From the NCBI GenBank assembly GCA_017521925.1, contig JAFXBG010000015.1, forward strand, positions 62,001 through 126,000: a stretch of 64,000 nucleotides of DNA, written 5' to 3'. The position numbers and the translations under genes were made by a program. Position 1 is the stretch's first letter, and each line of letters opens with the position of its first letter. This DNA is from Clostridia bacterium. GTDB lineage: Bacteria; Bacillota; Clostridia; Oscillospirales; Acutalibacteraceae. The notes below the pieces were generated by a model. That model had not been told where the DNA came from, ran no database searches, and was given only the letters and a program-made list of their open reading frames with translations. Shown piece by piece: positions 43,876 to 52,411 of this stretch.

Positions 43876-44769
43876 ATGATTCATTTTGACAAGGTTGTTC
43901 CAACCACTGTGCCTACTGCAGTTGCATTAGGCTGTTTTGACGGTGTGCATCTTGCTCACCGCAAGGTTATCGACGGTGTACTCAGCTGCCGTGACGAAGG
44001 TCTTACCCCTGCAATGTTCACCTTTGCAGATTATGCCAACAAAGGCGTGCTTAAGCGTATCTACACCCAGGAAGAAAAGCTTCACGAGCTGGAGAATTTA
44101 GGTATTGAGCTTGTGTATTGTGTTCCTTTCCCTGAGGTTTGCCTTATGTCAGCATCTGTGTTTGTTACCGATGTTCTCAAGGCTAATATGAACGCCAAAA
44201 AGGTTTTCTGCGGATTTAACTATAAATTCGGCAGAGGCGGTAATTCTGATGTAGCTGTTCTTAAGTACCTTTGTGAAAAAGAAGGTATAGAGGTAGTAGT
44301 GGTTGACGAAATTGCTCTTGACGGAATTACAGTTTCCTCAACAGAAATCAGAAGACTTCTTGATGAGGGTGACGTTAAAACAGCGGCAAAAATGCTTACC
44401 AAACCTTTTGCGCTTTTCGGCGAGGTAGTACACGGCAACGCACTGGGCAGAAAAATGGGCATTCCCACAATTAACGTGGGCACAGATGCTACCAAGCTTC
44501 TGCCAAAGTACGGTGTTTATGCCGCTAATGTTTACATAAACGAAAGCACAACCCCTTTAAAGGCGGCTCTTAACATCGGTATGAAGCCTACAGTAGGCAC
44601 AGACGAGCCTACCGTTGAAGCTTTTATTATTGATGAAGCCGGGGATTTCTACGGCAAGCAGGTTAAAGTAGAGCTTGTAGACTATATCCGCGAGGAAAAG
44701 AAGTTTGCTACTTTGCAGGATTTACAGTACGCAATTGAAAGCGATATAGAGAAAATCAGAAGCATCTGA
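43876..44769 (+). CDS. ribF: Bifunctional riboflavin kinase / FAD synthetase
   Basis: 297 residues from ATG 43876 behind AAAGGAGG. The N-terminal FAD synthetase domain has ALGCFDGVHLAHRKV (about 15-29) and FNYKFGRGG; the middle ISSTEIRRLL-type motif is VSSTEIRRLLDEG. The C-terminal riboflavin kinase domain has GRKMGIPTINV and GVYAANVYI, followed by GMKPTVGTDEPTVEAFI. Produces FMN and FAD, which the flavoproteins of the window (bifurcating complex, nitroreductase, TrxB, AroC) need. Confidence 0.95.
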   Translation: MIHFDKVVPTTVPTAVALGCFDGVHLAHRKVIDGVLSCRDEGLTPAMFTFADYANKGVLKRIYTQEEKLHELENLGIELVYCVPFPEVCLMSASVFVTDVLKANMNAKKVFCGFNYKFGRGGNSDVAVLKYLCEKEGIEVVVVDEIALDGITVSSTEIRRLLDEGDVKTAAKMLTKPFALFGEVVHGNALGRKMGIPTINVGTDATKLLPKYGVYAANVYINESTTPLKAALNIGMKPTVGTDEPTVEAFIIDEAGDFYGKQVKVELVDYIREEKKFATLQDLQYAIESDIEKIRSI

Positions 44770-44798
44770 ATACAAGATATAGTATATTATCGTAAATC

Positions 44799-44804
44799 TA
44801 TAAT
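44799..44804 (+). promoter_or_regulatory. -10 box of small RNA copy C
   Basis: TATAAT eleven bases before ACCCGCCG; no convincing -35. The other two copies have a -10-like box at the same distance. Confidence 0.5.
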
Positions 44805-44810
44805 ACAATA

Positions 44811-44980
44811 ACCAGACCCGCCGTTAGCGGAAGGCTATCTATATATGTACCTATCCAAAGGCGGAATGCCATGCAGGCGGTTAACCTGCACCACTATATA
44901 TTGTGGTTTGGTTACAAACTGACACAAGATGTAAAAAGCCCTCAAACCTTGATGGTTACAAGGTTTGAGGGATTTTTTTG
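44811..44980 (+). ncRNA. Structured small RNA, family copy C
   Basis: Order of elements: ACCCGCCGT (44816-44824) with GCGGAAGG, TATCCAAAGGC-GGAAT-GCC, hairpin TGCAGG-CGGTTAA-CCTGCA, hairpin CCAC-TATATATT-GTGG (44891-44906, which also resembles an NrdR box), hairpin TTTG-GTTA-CAAA, then a 13-bp terminator (44939-44971). Shares the conserved 5' part with copies A and B. It lies between ribF and nrdD; an open frame extending nrdD upstream through it is not credible, since it would translate the terminator. Confidence 0.68.
44939..44980 (+). terminator. Terminator of small RNA copy C
   Basis: Perfect 13-bp stem CCCTCAAACCTTG / CAAGGTTTGAGGG with a 7-base loop, then ATTTTTTT. Confidence 0.94.
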
Positions 44981-45033
44981 CTTAAAAAACGGTATTTTTA
45001 ATTCTTATATATCAATAAACATTAACAAAATTG

Positions 45034-45087
45034 TCACAATATATTGTGGTTTTTCTCTTGACAAACCACAATTTTTTGTGGTATTAT
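45034..45087 (+). promoter_or_regulatory. nrdD promoter with two NrdR boxes
   Basis: Palindromes CACAATATATTGTG (45035-45048) and ACCACAATT/TTTTGTGGT (45065-45082) have centres 32 bases apart, three helix turns, the classical NrdR arrangement. TTGACA (45058-45063) lies between them and TATTAT (45082-45087) 18 bases further, so NrdR with bound nucleotide should block transcription. Confidence 0.9.
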
Positions 45088-45134
45088 CTCTTCGGACGCA
45101 AAAACGAGAGAAATTTATGAAAGGATTTTTGATT

Positions 45135-47522
45135 ATGTATAAGGTTATTAAAAGAGATAACTCGGTAGTCGAGTTTGACATCAAAAAAATCGCAACCGCT
45201 ATACAGCAGGCATTTGAAGGCACTAATAAAGAATATCATCCCTCTGTTGTGGATTTTCTTGCTTTAAAGGTTACTGCTGATTTCGAGCCTAAAATCGCTG
45301 ACGGACTTATTGCCGTTGAAGATATTCAGGACTCAGTTGAGGATGTTTTAATTCAGGCAGGCTATGCTGATGTTGCAAAGGCATACATCGTTTACCGCCG
45401 TCAGAGAGAAAAGGTAAGAAAGATTAAGTCCACAATCCTTGACTACAAGGAAATCGTTGACAACTACGTTAAGATTAACGACTGGCGAGTTAAAGAAAAC
45501 TCCACAGTTACATATTCCGTAGGCGGACTTATCCTTTCTAACTCAGGTGCAATTACCGCTAACTACTGGCTTTCTGAGATTTATGACAAGGAAATTGCCG
45601 ATGCTCACAGAAATGCTGATATCCACATCCACGACCTTTCCATGCTTACAGGTTACTGTGCAGGTTGGTCTTTAAGACAGCTTATCGAGCAGGGCTTAGG
45701 CGGTATTACAGGTAAGGTTACATCTTCTCCTGCAAGCCACCTTGCAACTCTTTGCAACCAGATGGTTAACTTCCTCGGTATTATGCAGAACGAGTGGGCA
45801 GGTGCTCAGGCATTCTCCTCTTTTGATACATATCTTGCTCCCTTTGTAAAGGTTGATAACCTTACTTACGACCAGGTTAAGAAGGCTTTAGAGTCCTTTA
45901 TCTTCGGTGTTAATACTCCCTCCCGTTGGGGTACTCAGGCACCTTTCTCTAACATTACTTTAGACTGGGTAGTTCCCCCGGATCTTGCAGAGCAGCCTGC
46001 TATTGTTGGCGGCAAGCCTCAGGACTTCAAGTACAAGGACTGCAAAAAGGAAATGGATATGATAAACAAGGCGTTTATCGAGATTATGATTGAAGGTGAC
46101 GCTAACGGCAGAGGCTTCCAGTATCCCATTCCCACATACTCTATCACAAGAGATTTTGACTGGTCCGACACAGAAAACAACCGTCTCCTTTTCGAGATGG
46201 CTTCAAAATACGGCACACCCTACTTCTCTAACTACATTAACTCCGATATGGAGCCTAATGATGTTCGTTCAATGTGCTGCAGACTTCGCCTTGACCTCAG
46301 AGAGCTCAGAAAGAAGTCTGGCGGTTTCTTCGGTTCAGGTGAAAGCACAGGTTCAATCGGTGTTGTAACAATCAACATTCCCCGTATTGCTTACCTTTCT
46401 GAGAATGAAGCAGACTTTATGAAGCGTCTTGACTTTATGATGGATGTTTCTGCACGTTCACTTAAGATTAAGCGTGATGTTATCACTAAGCTTATGAACG
46501 AGGGTCTTTATCCTTACACAAGACATTACCTCGGTACATTTAATAACCACTTCTCCACAATCGGTCTTGTTGGTATGAACGAGGCAGGTTTAAACGCAAA
46601 GTGGATAGGTAAAGATATGACACATAAGGAGTGTCAGGACTTTACAGAGAGAGTTCTTAACCATATGAGAGAGCGCCTTTCCGATTATCAGGAGAGATAC
46701 GGCGACCTTTATAACCTTGAGGCTACTCCTGCAGAGTCTACTGCTTTCCGTCTTGCAAAGCACGACAAAAAGCGTTACCCCGAAATTATCACAGCTAACG
46801 AGGAAAGCGGCACACCTTACTACACCAACAGCTCACACTTACCTGTTGGCTACACAGAGGATATCTTCTCTGCACTTGATGTTCAGGATAAGCTCCAGGT
46901 GCTTTATACCTCCGGTACAGTATTCCACGCATTCTTAGGCGAGAAGCTTCCCGATTGGCAGTCTGCCGCAAAGCTTGTTCGTACAATCGCTGAAAACTAC
47001 AAGCTTCCTTACTACACACTTTCTCCCACATATTCCGTATGTAAGAACCACGGCTATATTCAGGGCGAACAGTTCACCTGTCCCATCTGCGGTGAAAAAG
47101 CAGAGGTTTACAGCCGTATTACAGGCTACTACCGTCCTGTTGCTAACTGGAATGACGGTAAGAGTCAGGAGTATAAGGACAGAGTTGTTTACAACATTGC
47201 AAACAGCAAATTAACAAGAAACGGCAGAGCAGATGAGGCTCAGGATAATGTTACAGAGTTGGCTTCTGCTCAGCTTACAGACGGCCTTTACCTCTTTGCT
47301 ACTCAGACCTGCCCTAACTGCAAGGCTATGGCAACACTCCTTGACAAAGCAGGTATCGGCTTTGAGAAAATCTTCGTAGAAGACAATCAGGAACTTGCTA
47401 AATCCTTAGGTCTTAGACAGGCTCCCACGCTTGTTGAGGTTAAGGGTACAGAAGTTACCAAGTATGAAAATGTTGTTCCTATCAAAACCTATATCCAGAA
47501 CAAGATTAAAAACATCGGTTAA
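45135..47522 (+). CDS. nrdD: Anaerobic (class III) ribonucleotide reductase with fused C-terminal redoxin domain
   Basis: 795 residues from ATG 45135 (AAAGGA nine bases upstream). N-terminal ATP-cone (about 1-90; YKVIKRDNSVVEFDIKKIA), catalytic 10-stranded barrel (HIHDLSMLTGYCAGWSL, FGVNTPSRWGTQAPF), C-terminal zinc site (CKNHGY...CPICG) and the glycyl-radical loop RITGYYRPV with Gly664. The last ~85 residues are an added thioredoxin/glutaredoxin-like domain with CPNC (Cys726, Cys729) and APTLVEV. This suggests the enzyme is reduced by a tethered redoxin, fed by TrxB encoded next, instead of by formate. The activase NrdG is not in the window. Confidence 0.94.
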   Translation: MYKVIKRDNSVVEFDIKKIATAIQQAFEGTNKEYHPSVVDFLALKVTADFEPKIADGLIAVEDIQDSVEDVLIQAGYADVAKAYIVYRRQREKVRKIKSTILDYKEIVDNYVKINDWRVKENSTVTYSVGGLILSNSGAITANYWLSEIYDKEIADAHRNADIHIHDLSMLTGYCAGWSLRQLIEQGLGGITGKVTSSPASHLATLCNQMVNFLGIMQNEWAGAQAFSSFDTYLAPFVKVDNLTYDQVKKALESFIFGVNTPSRWGTQAPFSNITLDWVVPPDLAEQPAIVGGKPQDFKYKDCKKEMDMINKAFIEIMIEGDANGRGFQYPIPTYSITRDFDWSDTENNRLLFEMASKYGTPYFSNYINSDMEPNDVRSMCCRLRLDLRELRKKSGGFFGSGESTGSIGVVTINIPRIAYLSENEADFMKRLDFMMDVSARSLKIKRDVITKLMNEGLYPYTRHYLGTFNNHFSTIGLVGMNEAGLNAKWIGKDMTHKECQDFTERVLNHMRERLSDYQERYGDLYNLEATPAESTAFRLAKHDKKRYPEIITANEESGTPYYTNSSHLPVGYTEDIFSALDVQDKLQVLYTSGTVFHAFLGEKLPDWQSAAKLVRTIAENYKLPYYTLSPTYSVCKNHGYIQGEQFTCPICGEKAEVYSRITGYYRPVANWNDGKSQEYKDRVVYNIANSKLTRNGRADEAQDNVTELASAQLTDGLYLFATQTCPNCKAMATLLDKAGIGFEKIFVEDNQELAKSLGLRQAPTLVEVKGTEVTKYENVVPIKTYIQNKIKNIG

Positions 47523-47534
47523 TAAAAAACAATG

Positions 47535-47586
47535 CCTTCCTTAGGGTTAAGGAAGGTTCGTAGGGGAGGCGTTCTGCCTCCCCTAC
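47535..47586. repeat. Two adjacent hairpins between nrdD and trxB
   Basis: CCTTCCTTA-GGGT-TAAGGAAGG (47535-47556) and GTAGGGGAGGC-GTTCT-GCCTCCCCTAC (47560-47586), both perfect. The second resembles the arm of the element at 24109-24292. Neither has a good T-run, so read-through into trxB is possible. Confidence 0.75.
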
Positions 47587-47615
47587 AATAAATTGTGCTA
47601 AATAAAGAGGTTAAT

Positions 47616-48524
47616 ATGTACGATATTATTATTATAGGCGGAGGTCCTGCAGGACTTACTGCTGCAGTATACGCAAGACGAGCAGGCAAGTCTGCACTTG
47701 TTTTGGAGAAAGCCTCCTTCGGCGGTCAGATTACCTATTCGCCTAAGATTGAAAACTTCCCCTCCTGGGGTTCTATCAGCGGTACCGAGCTTGCAGACAA
47801 AATGATGGAGCAGGCTCTTTCTCAAGGGGCAGATATCGAGCTTGAAGAGGCTATGAGTGTTGAGAAAATCGGCGATACCTTCAAGGTTCAGACCGATTTT
47901 TCAGAGTATGAGTCAAAGGCTGTTATTATTGCCACAGGTGCCAAGCATCGCCTTTTAGGTGTAGAGGGTGAAGAAAACTTAGTAGGCAAGGGGATTTCCT
48001 TCTGTGCTGTTTGTGACGGAGCCTTTTATTCCGGTAAAGAGGTTATGGTAATCGGCGGCGGTAACTCCGCACTTGTTGAGGCTGCACTTCTTGCCGAAAC
48101 CTGCAAAAAGGTAACAATTGTGCAGAACCTTCCTTACCTTACAGGAGAAAAAACTACCGCAGATGCACTTGTAGCAAGAGATAATGTAGAGGTTATTTAT
48201 TCCACAGTTGTTAAGGAATTTAAGGGAGTTGAGGAGCTTGAGGCTGTTGTGCTTAAGTCAGATGACGGCACAGAGCAGACCCTTACCCCTGACGGCGTAT
48301 TTGTTGCAATCGGTTTAGCTCCTGAAAATACAGCTTTTGAAAACCTTGCCGAGCTTAACGAGTACGGCTATATTATGTCTGACGAAAACTGCCTGACAAA
48401 AACCGAGGGCGTTTTTGTAGCAGGTGACTGCCGTACAAAGGCGGTTCGCCAGATTGCAACTGCTACTGCAGACGGTGCAGTAGCCGCGCTTAAAGCAGTT
48501 GAGTATATTGACAGTAAGAAATAA
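47616..48524 (+). CDS. trxB: Thioredoxin reductase (TrxB-like)
   Basis: 302 residues from ATG 47616 (AGAGG five bases upstream). FAD fold IIGGGPAGLTAAVYA at the N-terminus, redox-active Cys130 and Cys133 in CAVCDGAFY, NAD(P)H fold VIGGGNSALVEAALL, C-terminal FAD contact VFVAGDCRTKAVRQIATATADG. It passes electrons from NAD(P)H (or ferredoxin in some anaerobes) to a thioredoxin-type disulfide. Its position behind nrdD suggests that the redoxin domain of NrdD is a substrate. Confidence 0.94.
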   Translation: MYDIIIIGGGPAGLTAAVYARRAGKSALVLEKASFGGQITYSPKIENFPSWGSISGTELADKMMEQALSQGADIELEEAMSVEKIGDTFKVQTDFSEYESKAVIIATGAKHRLLGVEGEENLVGKGISFCAVCDGAFYSGKEVMVIGGGNSALVEAALLAETCKKVTIVQNLPYLTGEKTTADALVARDNVEVIYSTVVKEFKGVEELEAVVLKSDDGTEQTLTPDGVFVAIGLAPENTAFENLAELNEYGYIMSDENCLTKTEGVFVAGDCRTKAVRQIATATADGAVAALKAVEYIDSKK

Positions 48525-48530
48525 GTTTTT

Positions 48531-48556
48531 AAAGCCACCTTTGGGTGGCTTTTTGC
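48531..48556 (+). terminator. Terminator after trxB
   Basis: AAAGCCACC / GGTGGCTTT stem with TTTG loop, followed by TTG; T5 overlaps the stem end. Confidence 0.88.
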
Positions 48557-48648
48557 TGTTTTTGCAAAATAAAGGGATATAATTTGCTTAAGATACTATA
48601 TATTTTAAGTATAAGCTTTGCTAATATTATCTATGTTGGGTATTCTCA

Positions 48649-48677
48649 TTGACGGCAAAAAATAGTTTTTATATAAT
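48649..48677 (+). promoter_or_regulatory. Promoter of the SNF2 helicase gene
   Basis: TTGACG (48649-48654), 17 bases, TATAAT (48672-48677); AAAGGAGGGA before ATG 48702. Confidence 0.85.
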
Positions 48678-48701
48678 TATCTTATATAAAGGAGGGAGAA
48701 T

Positions 48702-50852
48702 ATGGCAGGTATTGAAAGACCCGATGCAAAAGAGCTTATTTTAAAAGCTAATACTCAGCTTGCAGGATTTAAGGCTGTTATAGACAGCGAAAGTGCTGAG
48801 CGTGAAGCAGTGCGTTTAAAGGCACAGGCACTTTTTGATGACAGGCTGAAAGGTGCATTGGAAGCCATGGAGGTTGAGCACCTCTCTAAAGGCAAGCAGG
48901 GTATCCGCGTAGCCCTTTTAAGAGATAAAGGATACACCAATATGTGGCAGGTAAGTAAGCTCAGATTTTCAGATATTTGCGGTATCGAAGGTTTAGGCGA
49001 GCAAAGTGCCCGCAAAATCCTTGATATTACAAAGCAAACAGTGGAAAACACCAAGGAAAACTTAAGGGTAAGAATTAACCCCGACTATCCCACAGATGCC
49101 GATAATGAGCTTGTTAAAGCCCTTTATGTAATGATTAATAACGGGAATCTGCGTACGGAGTGCGGTAGGATTTTTAACGCCAATTATCAGGCGGTTAACA
49201 GCGAGATTAACGCACTTAAAAAGGCTAAGAACGGTATCAGCTGGCTTTTTGCCTCAAAATCTAAAAAGCAAATGGCAGAAAGTTCTGCAAATTCCCTTGC
49301 CGAAAGGCTTAGAGGCGAGTTTGGAAGTACAGCTTTGATTGATGCTTTTAAGGCTAATAATAACGCAGACCTCAGCCTTTGTTTCGGTGATTTTACCGCC
49401 GATTCGGTGGCTTATTACACAGCTTTGGAGCAGGTCGGCAAATCCTTTGGCAAAGAAAGCGTAAACGACACAGGTCTTTCCTCAGAGCTTTTGGCAGAGA
49501 TTGAAGCCCACAGCCTTAATCTTGAAGGACTTAAGGCAACTTTAAGAAGCTACCAGACCTTTGGCGTAAAATACATAGCTCACCAGAAGCGGGTGCTTTT
49601 GGGCGATGAAATGGGACTTGGCAAAACTATGCAGGCTATAGCTTCTATGGTGGCTCTTAAAAACGAGGGTAAGCATCATTTTATGGTGGTATGTCCTGCC
49701 AGTGTGCTTATAAACTGGTGCCGTGAAATCACAAAATTTTCTGACCTTGAAGTTACCAAGGTTCACGGCGGTGATATTGATGCATTGCTTCATTGGCGAA
49801 AAAACGGTGGTGTTGCTGTTACTACTTACGAGTCCATAAGCCGTTTTGATTTACCTGAAAAGTTTAAATTTGGTATGCTTGTAGCTGATGAAGCTCACTA
49901 CGTAAAAAATCCCGAGGCAAAGCGTACAAAGGCACTTTCTTCTCTTTTACAGAAAACCGAGGGTGTGCTTTTTATGTCCGGAACTCCCCTTGAAAACAGG
50001 GTGGAAGAAATGTGTTTTTTGGTAAGCCTGCTTAACCAACAAATTTCGTCAGAAATTGAGAAGGTAAAGTATATTTCAACCGCCGAACAGTTCAGGACAG
50101 AGCTTGCCCCAGTATACTTAAGAAGAACAAGGGACGACGTACTCACCGAACTCCCCGAGCTTGTGGAAAAAGAGCAGTGGTGCGAAATGACCCCTGCCGA
50201 AAGTTCTGCTTACCACGATGCGGTTATGAGCGAAAACTTTATGGCTATCCGTCAGGTAAGCTGGAATGTGGGGGATATAGGCGACTCTACCAAAGCGCAA
50301 AGACTTCTGGAACTTTGCGACAAGGCAAAAGACGAGGGCAGAAAGGTAATAGTTTTCTCGTTCTTCCGCGAAACCTTAAGAAAAGCACAGGCTTTGCTTT
50401 CTGACAGATGTATGGAGGTTATCACAGGCGAGGTAAGCCCTCAGCGGCGTCAGGAAATTGTTGATGAATTCGGCAAGGCAGATGCAGGCTCAGTTCTTAT
50501 AAGTCAGGTACAGGCAGGCGGTACAGGCATAAATATCCAGTGTGCCTCAGTAATAATATTCTGTGAGCCTCAGATTAAGCCGTCTATCGAAAATCAGGCT
50601 ATTTCCAGAGCCTACCGTATGGGACAGGTAAGAGATGTGCTTGTTTACAGACTTTTAAGCGACGAAACAATAGACGAAAGAATGCTTGAAATTTTAAGAG
50701 AAAAGCAGGAAGCTTTCGACAGCTTTGCCGACAAATCTGTTGTGGGTGAGGAGTCGCTTGAAATTGAAGAAAACAACGAAAACGCCGAAGGTTCGTGGAT
50801 TACACAAATGGTCAAGGCGGAAAAACAACGTTTATTAAGTAATACTATTTGA
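48702..50852 (+). CDS. SNF2/Swi2-family DNA-dependent ATPase
   Basis: 716 residues. The N-terminal ~250 residues include a helix-hairpin-helix-like stretch (LRFSDICGIEGLGEQSARKIL) that may bind DNA. The SNF2 ATPase core (about 275-690) has Walker A GDEMGLGKTMQ, VVCPASVLINW, DEAH box VADEAHYVKN, MSGTPLENR, and helicase C motifs ITGEVSPQRRQEIV and SRAYRMGQ. Such enzymes translocate on double-stranded DNA and remodel protein-DNA complexes; the bacterial role is often repair or transcription recycling. Single gene; no SWIM-domain partner or defence genes are adjacent. Confidence 0.9.
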   Translation: MAGIERPDAKELILKANTQLAGFKAVIDSESAEREAVRLKAQALFDDRLKGALEAMEVEHLSKGKQGIRVALLRDKGYTNMWQVSKLRFSDICGIEGLGEQSARKILDITKQTVENTKENLRVRINPDYPTDADNELVKALYVMINNGNLRTECGRIFNANYQAVNSEINALKKAKNGISWLFASKSKKQMAESSANSLAERLRGEFGSTALIDAFKANNNADLSLCFGDFTADSVAYYTALEQVGKSFGKESVNDTGLSSELLAEIEAHSLNLEGLKATLRSYQTFGVKYIAHQKRVLLGDEMGLGKTMQAIASMVALKNEGKHHFMVVCPASVLINWCREITKFSDLEVTKVHGGDIDALLHWRKNGGVAVTTYESISRFDLPEKFKFGMLVADEAHYVKNPEAKRTKALSSLLQKTEGVLFMSGTPLENRVEEMCFLVSLLNQQISSEIEKVKYISTAEQFRTELAPVYLRRTRDDVLTELPELVEKEQWCEMTPAESSAYHDAVMSENFMAIRQVSWNVGDIGDSTKAQRLLELCDKAKDEGRKVIVFSFFRETLRKAQALLSDRCMEVITGEVSPQRRQEIVDEFGKADAGSVLISQVQAGGTGINIQCASVIIFCEPQIKPSIENQAISRAYRMGQVRDVLVYRLLSDETIDERMLEILREKQEAFDSFADKSVVGEESLEIEENNENAEGSWITQMVKAEKQRLLSNTI

Positions 50853-50877
50853 CACCTATCTTTTAAAGGTGTAAAAT
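50849..50877 (+). promoter_or_regulatory. Promoter and inverted repeat of the YdjI/G/H-like operon
   Basis: TTGACA (50849-50854) overlaps the helicase stop codon; 17 bases later TAAAAT (50872-50877). ACACCT/AGGTGT (50852-50857, 50867-50872) form an inverted repeat across the spacer, a possible operator. Confidence 0.7.
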
Positions 50878-50932
50878 ATATTGGGACTTTACAAATTATA
50901 TTTTTATTTATATTCGGAAGGAGATTTTAACT

Positions 50933-52342
50933 ATGGGACTTATTAAAGCAGGCGTTGGCGCAGTTGGCAGCGTAATGGCTGACCAGTGGAAAGAATTTTT
51001 CTACTGCGATGCTATGGGTTTTGACGTTCTTGTAAAAAAAGCACAGAAGAGAATCACAGACCGTTCATCCAACACAAAGGGTAGTGACAACATTATATCT
51101 AACGGTTCAGCTATTGCAGTTGCTGACAAACAGTGTATGATTATTGTTGACCAGGGTAAGGTTGTTGAGATTTGTGCAGAACCCGGTGAGTTTATCTGGG
51201 ATGCATCTACAGAGCCTTCTCTCTTTACAGGTAAGCTTGGCAAGGGCGTTCTTGATACTTTCAAGGCTATCGGTAAGCGTTTTACTTTCGGTGGTGACAC
51301 AGGCAAAGACCAGCGTGTTTACTACATAAATATGAGGGAGATTCAGGACAACAAGTTTGGTACTCCCAATCCTATTCCCTTCAGAGTTGTTGACTCTAAG
51401 ATTGACCTTGACGTTGACGTAAGCCTTCGTTGCTCAGGTATTTATTCTTATGAGATTGAAGACCCCATACTTTTTTATACAAATGTAAGCGGAAATGTTA
51501 CAGACGAGTTTACAAGAGATAAGATTGACCATCAGCTCAAAACTGAATTTTTAAGTGCTCTTGCACCTTCTTTCTCAAAGATTTCTGCTCTTGAAATCAG
51601 ACCTAACGAAATTCCCGCTCATATGCCCGAAATGGAAGCAGCAGTTAATGATGCTCTTAAGGCAAAGTGGCTTGAGCTCAGAGGTCTTAAGGTTGTTTCT
51701 GTTGCAATGAATGTTCCCATTATGCCCGAAGAAGACCAGCAGATGCTAAAAGATGCTCAGCGTGAAGCTCGTCTTCGTAATCCCGGCCTTGCAGCTGCTC
51801 ATATGGTTGAGGCTCAGGCAGAGGCTATGAAAACTGCTGCAGGCAACCAAGGCGGTGCTATGATGGGCTTTATGGGTATGAATATGGCTCAGGCTGCAGG
51901 CGGTATGAACGCAGGTAACCTTTTTGCTATGGACCAACAGAATAAGCAGGCTCAGGCACAGGCTCAGGCTGCACAGGCAGCTGCAAACAGCTGGCAGTGT
52001 GCTTGCGGTGCAACAGTACAGGGTAACTTCTGTCCTCAGTGCGGTGCTAAAAAGCCCGAACCCAAGCCTGCAAACGGTTGGACATGTGCTTGCGGTGCTG
52101 TAGCCACAGGTAAATTCTGCCCCGAGTGCGGTGCAAAGAAGCCCGAAGAGCAGAAGGGCTGGACATGTGTTTGCGGTGAAGTAAACCTTGGTAAGTTCTG
52201 TGCAGAGTGCGGTGCTAAAAAGCCTGAGGGTGCACCTCTTTACAAGTGCGACAAGTGCGGATGGGAGCCTGAAGACCCCAAGAATCCTCCCAAGTTCTGC
52301 CCTGAGTGCGGCGACCTTTTTGACGATAACGACAAGCAGTAA
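50933..52342 (+). CDS. YdjI-like SPFH/virion-core protein with C-terminal zinc ribbons
   Basis: 469 residues. The N-terminal ~290 residues match the SPFH-type virion-core/YdjI family (QWKEFFYCDAMGFDVLVKKAQKR, FGTPNPIPFRVVD). An Ala/Gln/Met-rich linker (about 290-350) follows. At the end are three similar short zinc ribbons (CACGATVQGNFCPQCGAKKP and two variants) and a fourth longer one (YKCDKCGWEP...FCPECG). In B. subtilis, YdjI works with YdjG and YdjH at the membrane in envelope stress and recruits a PspA protein. The next two genes are YdjG- and YdjH-like, but no pspA is present. Confidence 0.88.
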   Translation: MGLIKAGVGAVGSVMADQWKEFFYCDAMGFDVLVKKAQKRITDRSSNTKGSDNIISNGSAIAVADKQCMIIVDQGKVVEICAEPGEFIWDASTEPSLFTGKLGKGVLDTFKAIGKRFTFGGDTGKDQRVYYINMREIQDNKFGTPNPIPFRVVDSKIDLDVDVSLRCSGIYSYEIEDPILFYTNVSGNVTDEFTRDKIDHQLKTEFLSALAPSFSKISALEIRPNEIPAHMPEMEAAVNDALKAKWLELRGLKVVSVAMNVPIMPEEDQQMLKDAQREARLRNPGLAAAHMVEAQAEAMKTAAGNQGGAMMGFMGMNMAQAAGGMNAGNLFAMDQQNKQAQAQAQAAQAAANSWQCACGATVQGNFCPQCGAKKPEPKPANGWTCACGAVATGKFCPECGAKKPEEQKGWTCVCGEVNLGKFCAECGAKKPEGAPLYKCDKCGWEPEDPKNPPKFCPECGDLFDDNDKQ

Positions 52343-52411
52343 TATATTTTTACAAGCAAACGGCTCCCTCATAGCGGGGAGCCGAAAAAACATAAGAAGG
52401 AGAGGGTATAA

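Noticed and set aside
44871..45134. 88-codon N-terminal extension of NrdD
   Set aside because: It would translate the small RNA, its terminator and the NrdR-controlled promoter; the protein fits the family from ATG 45135.
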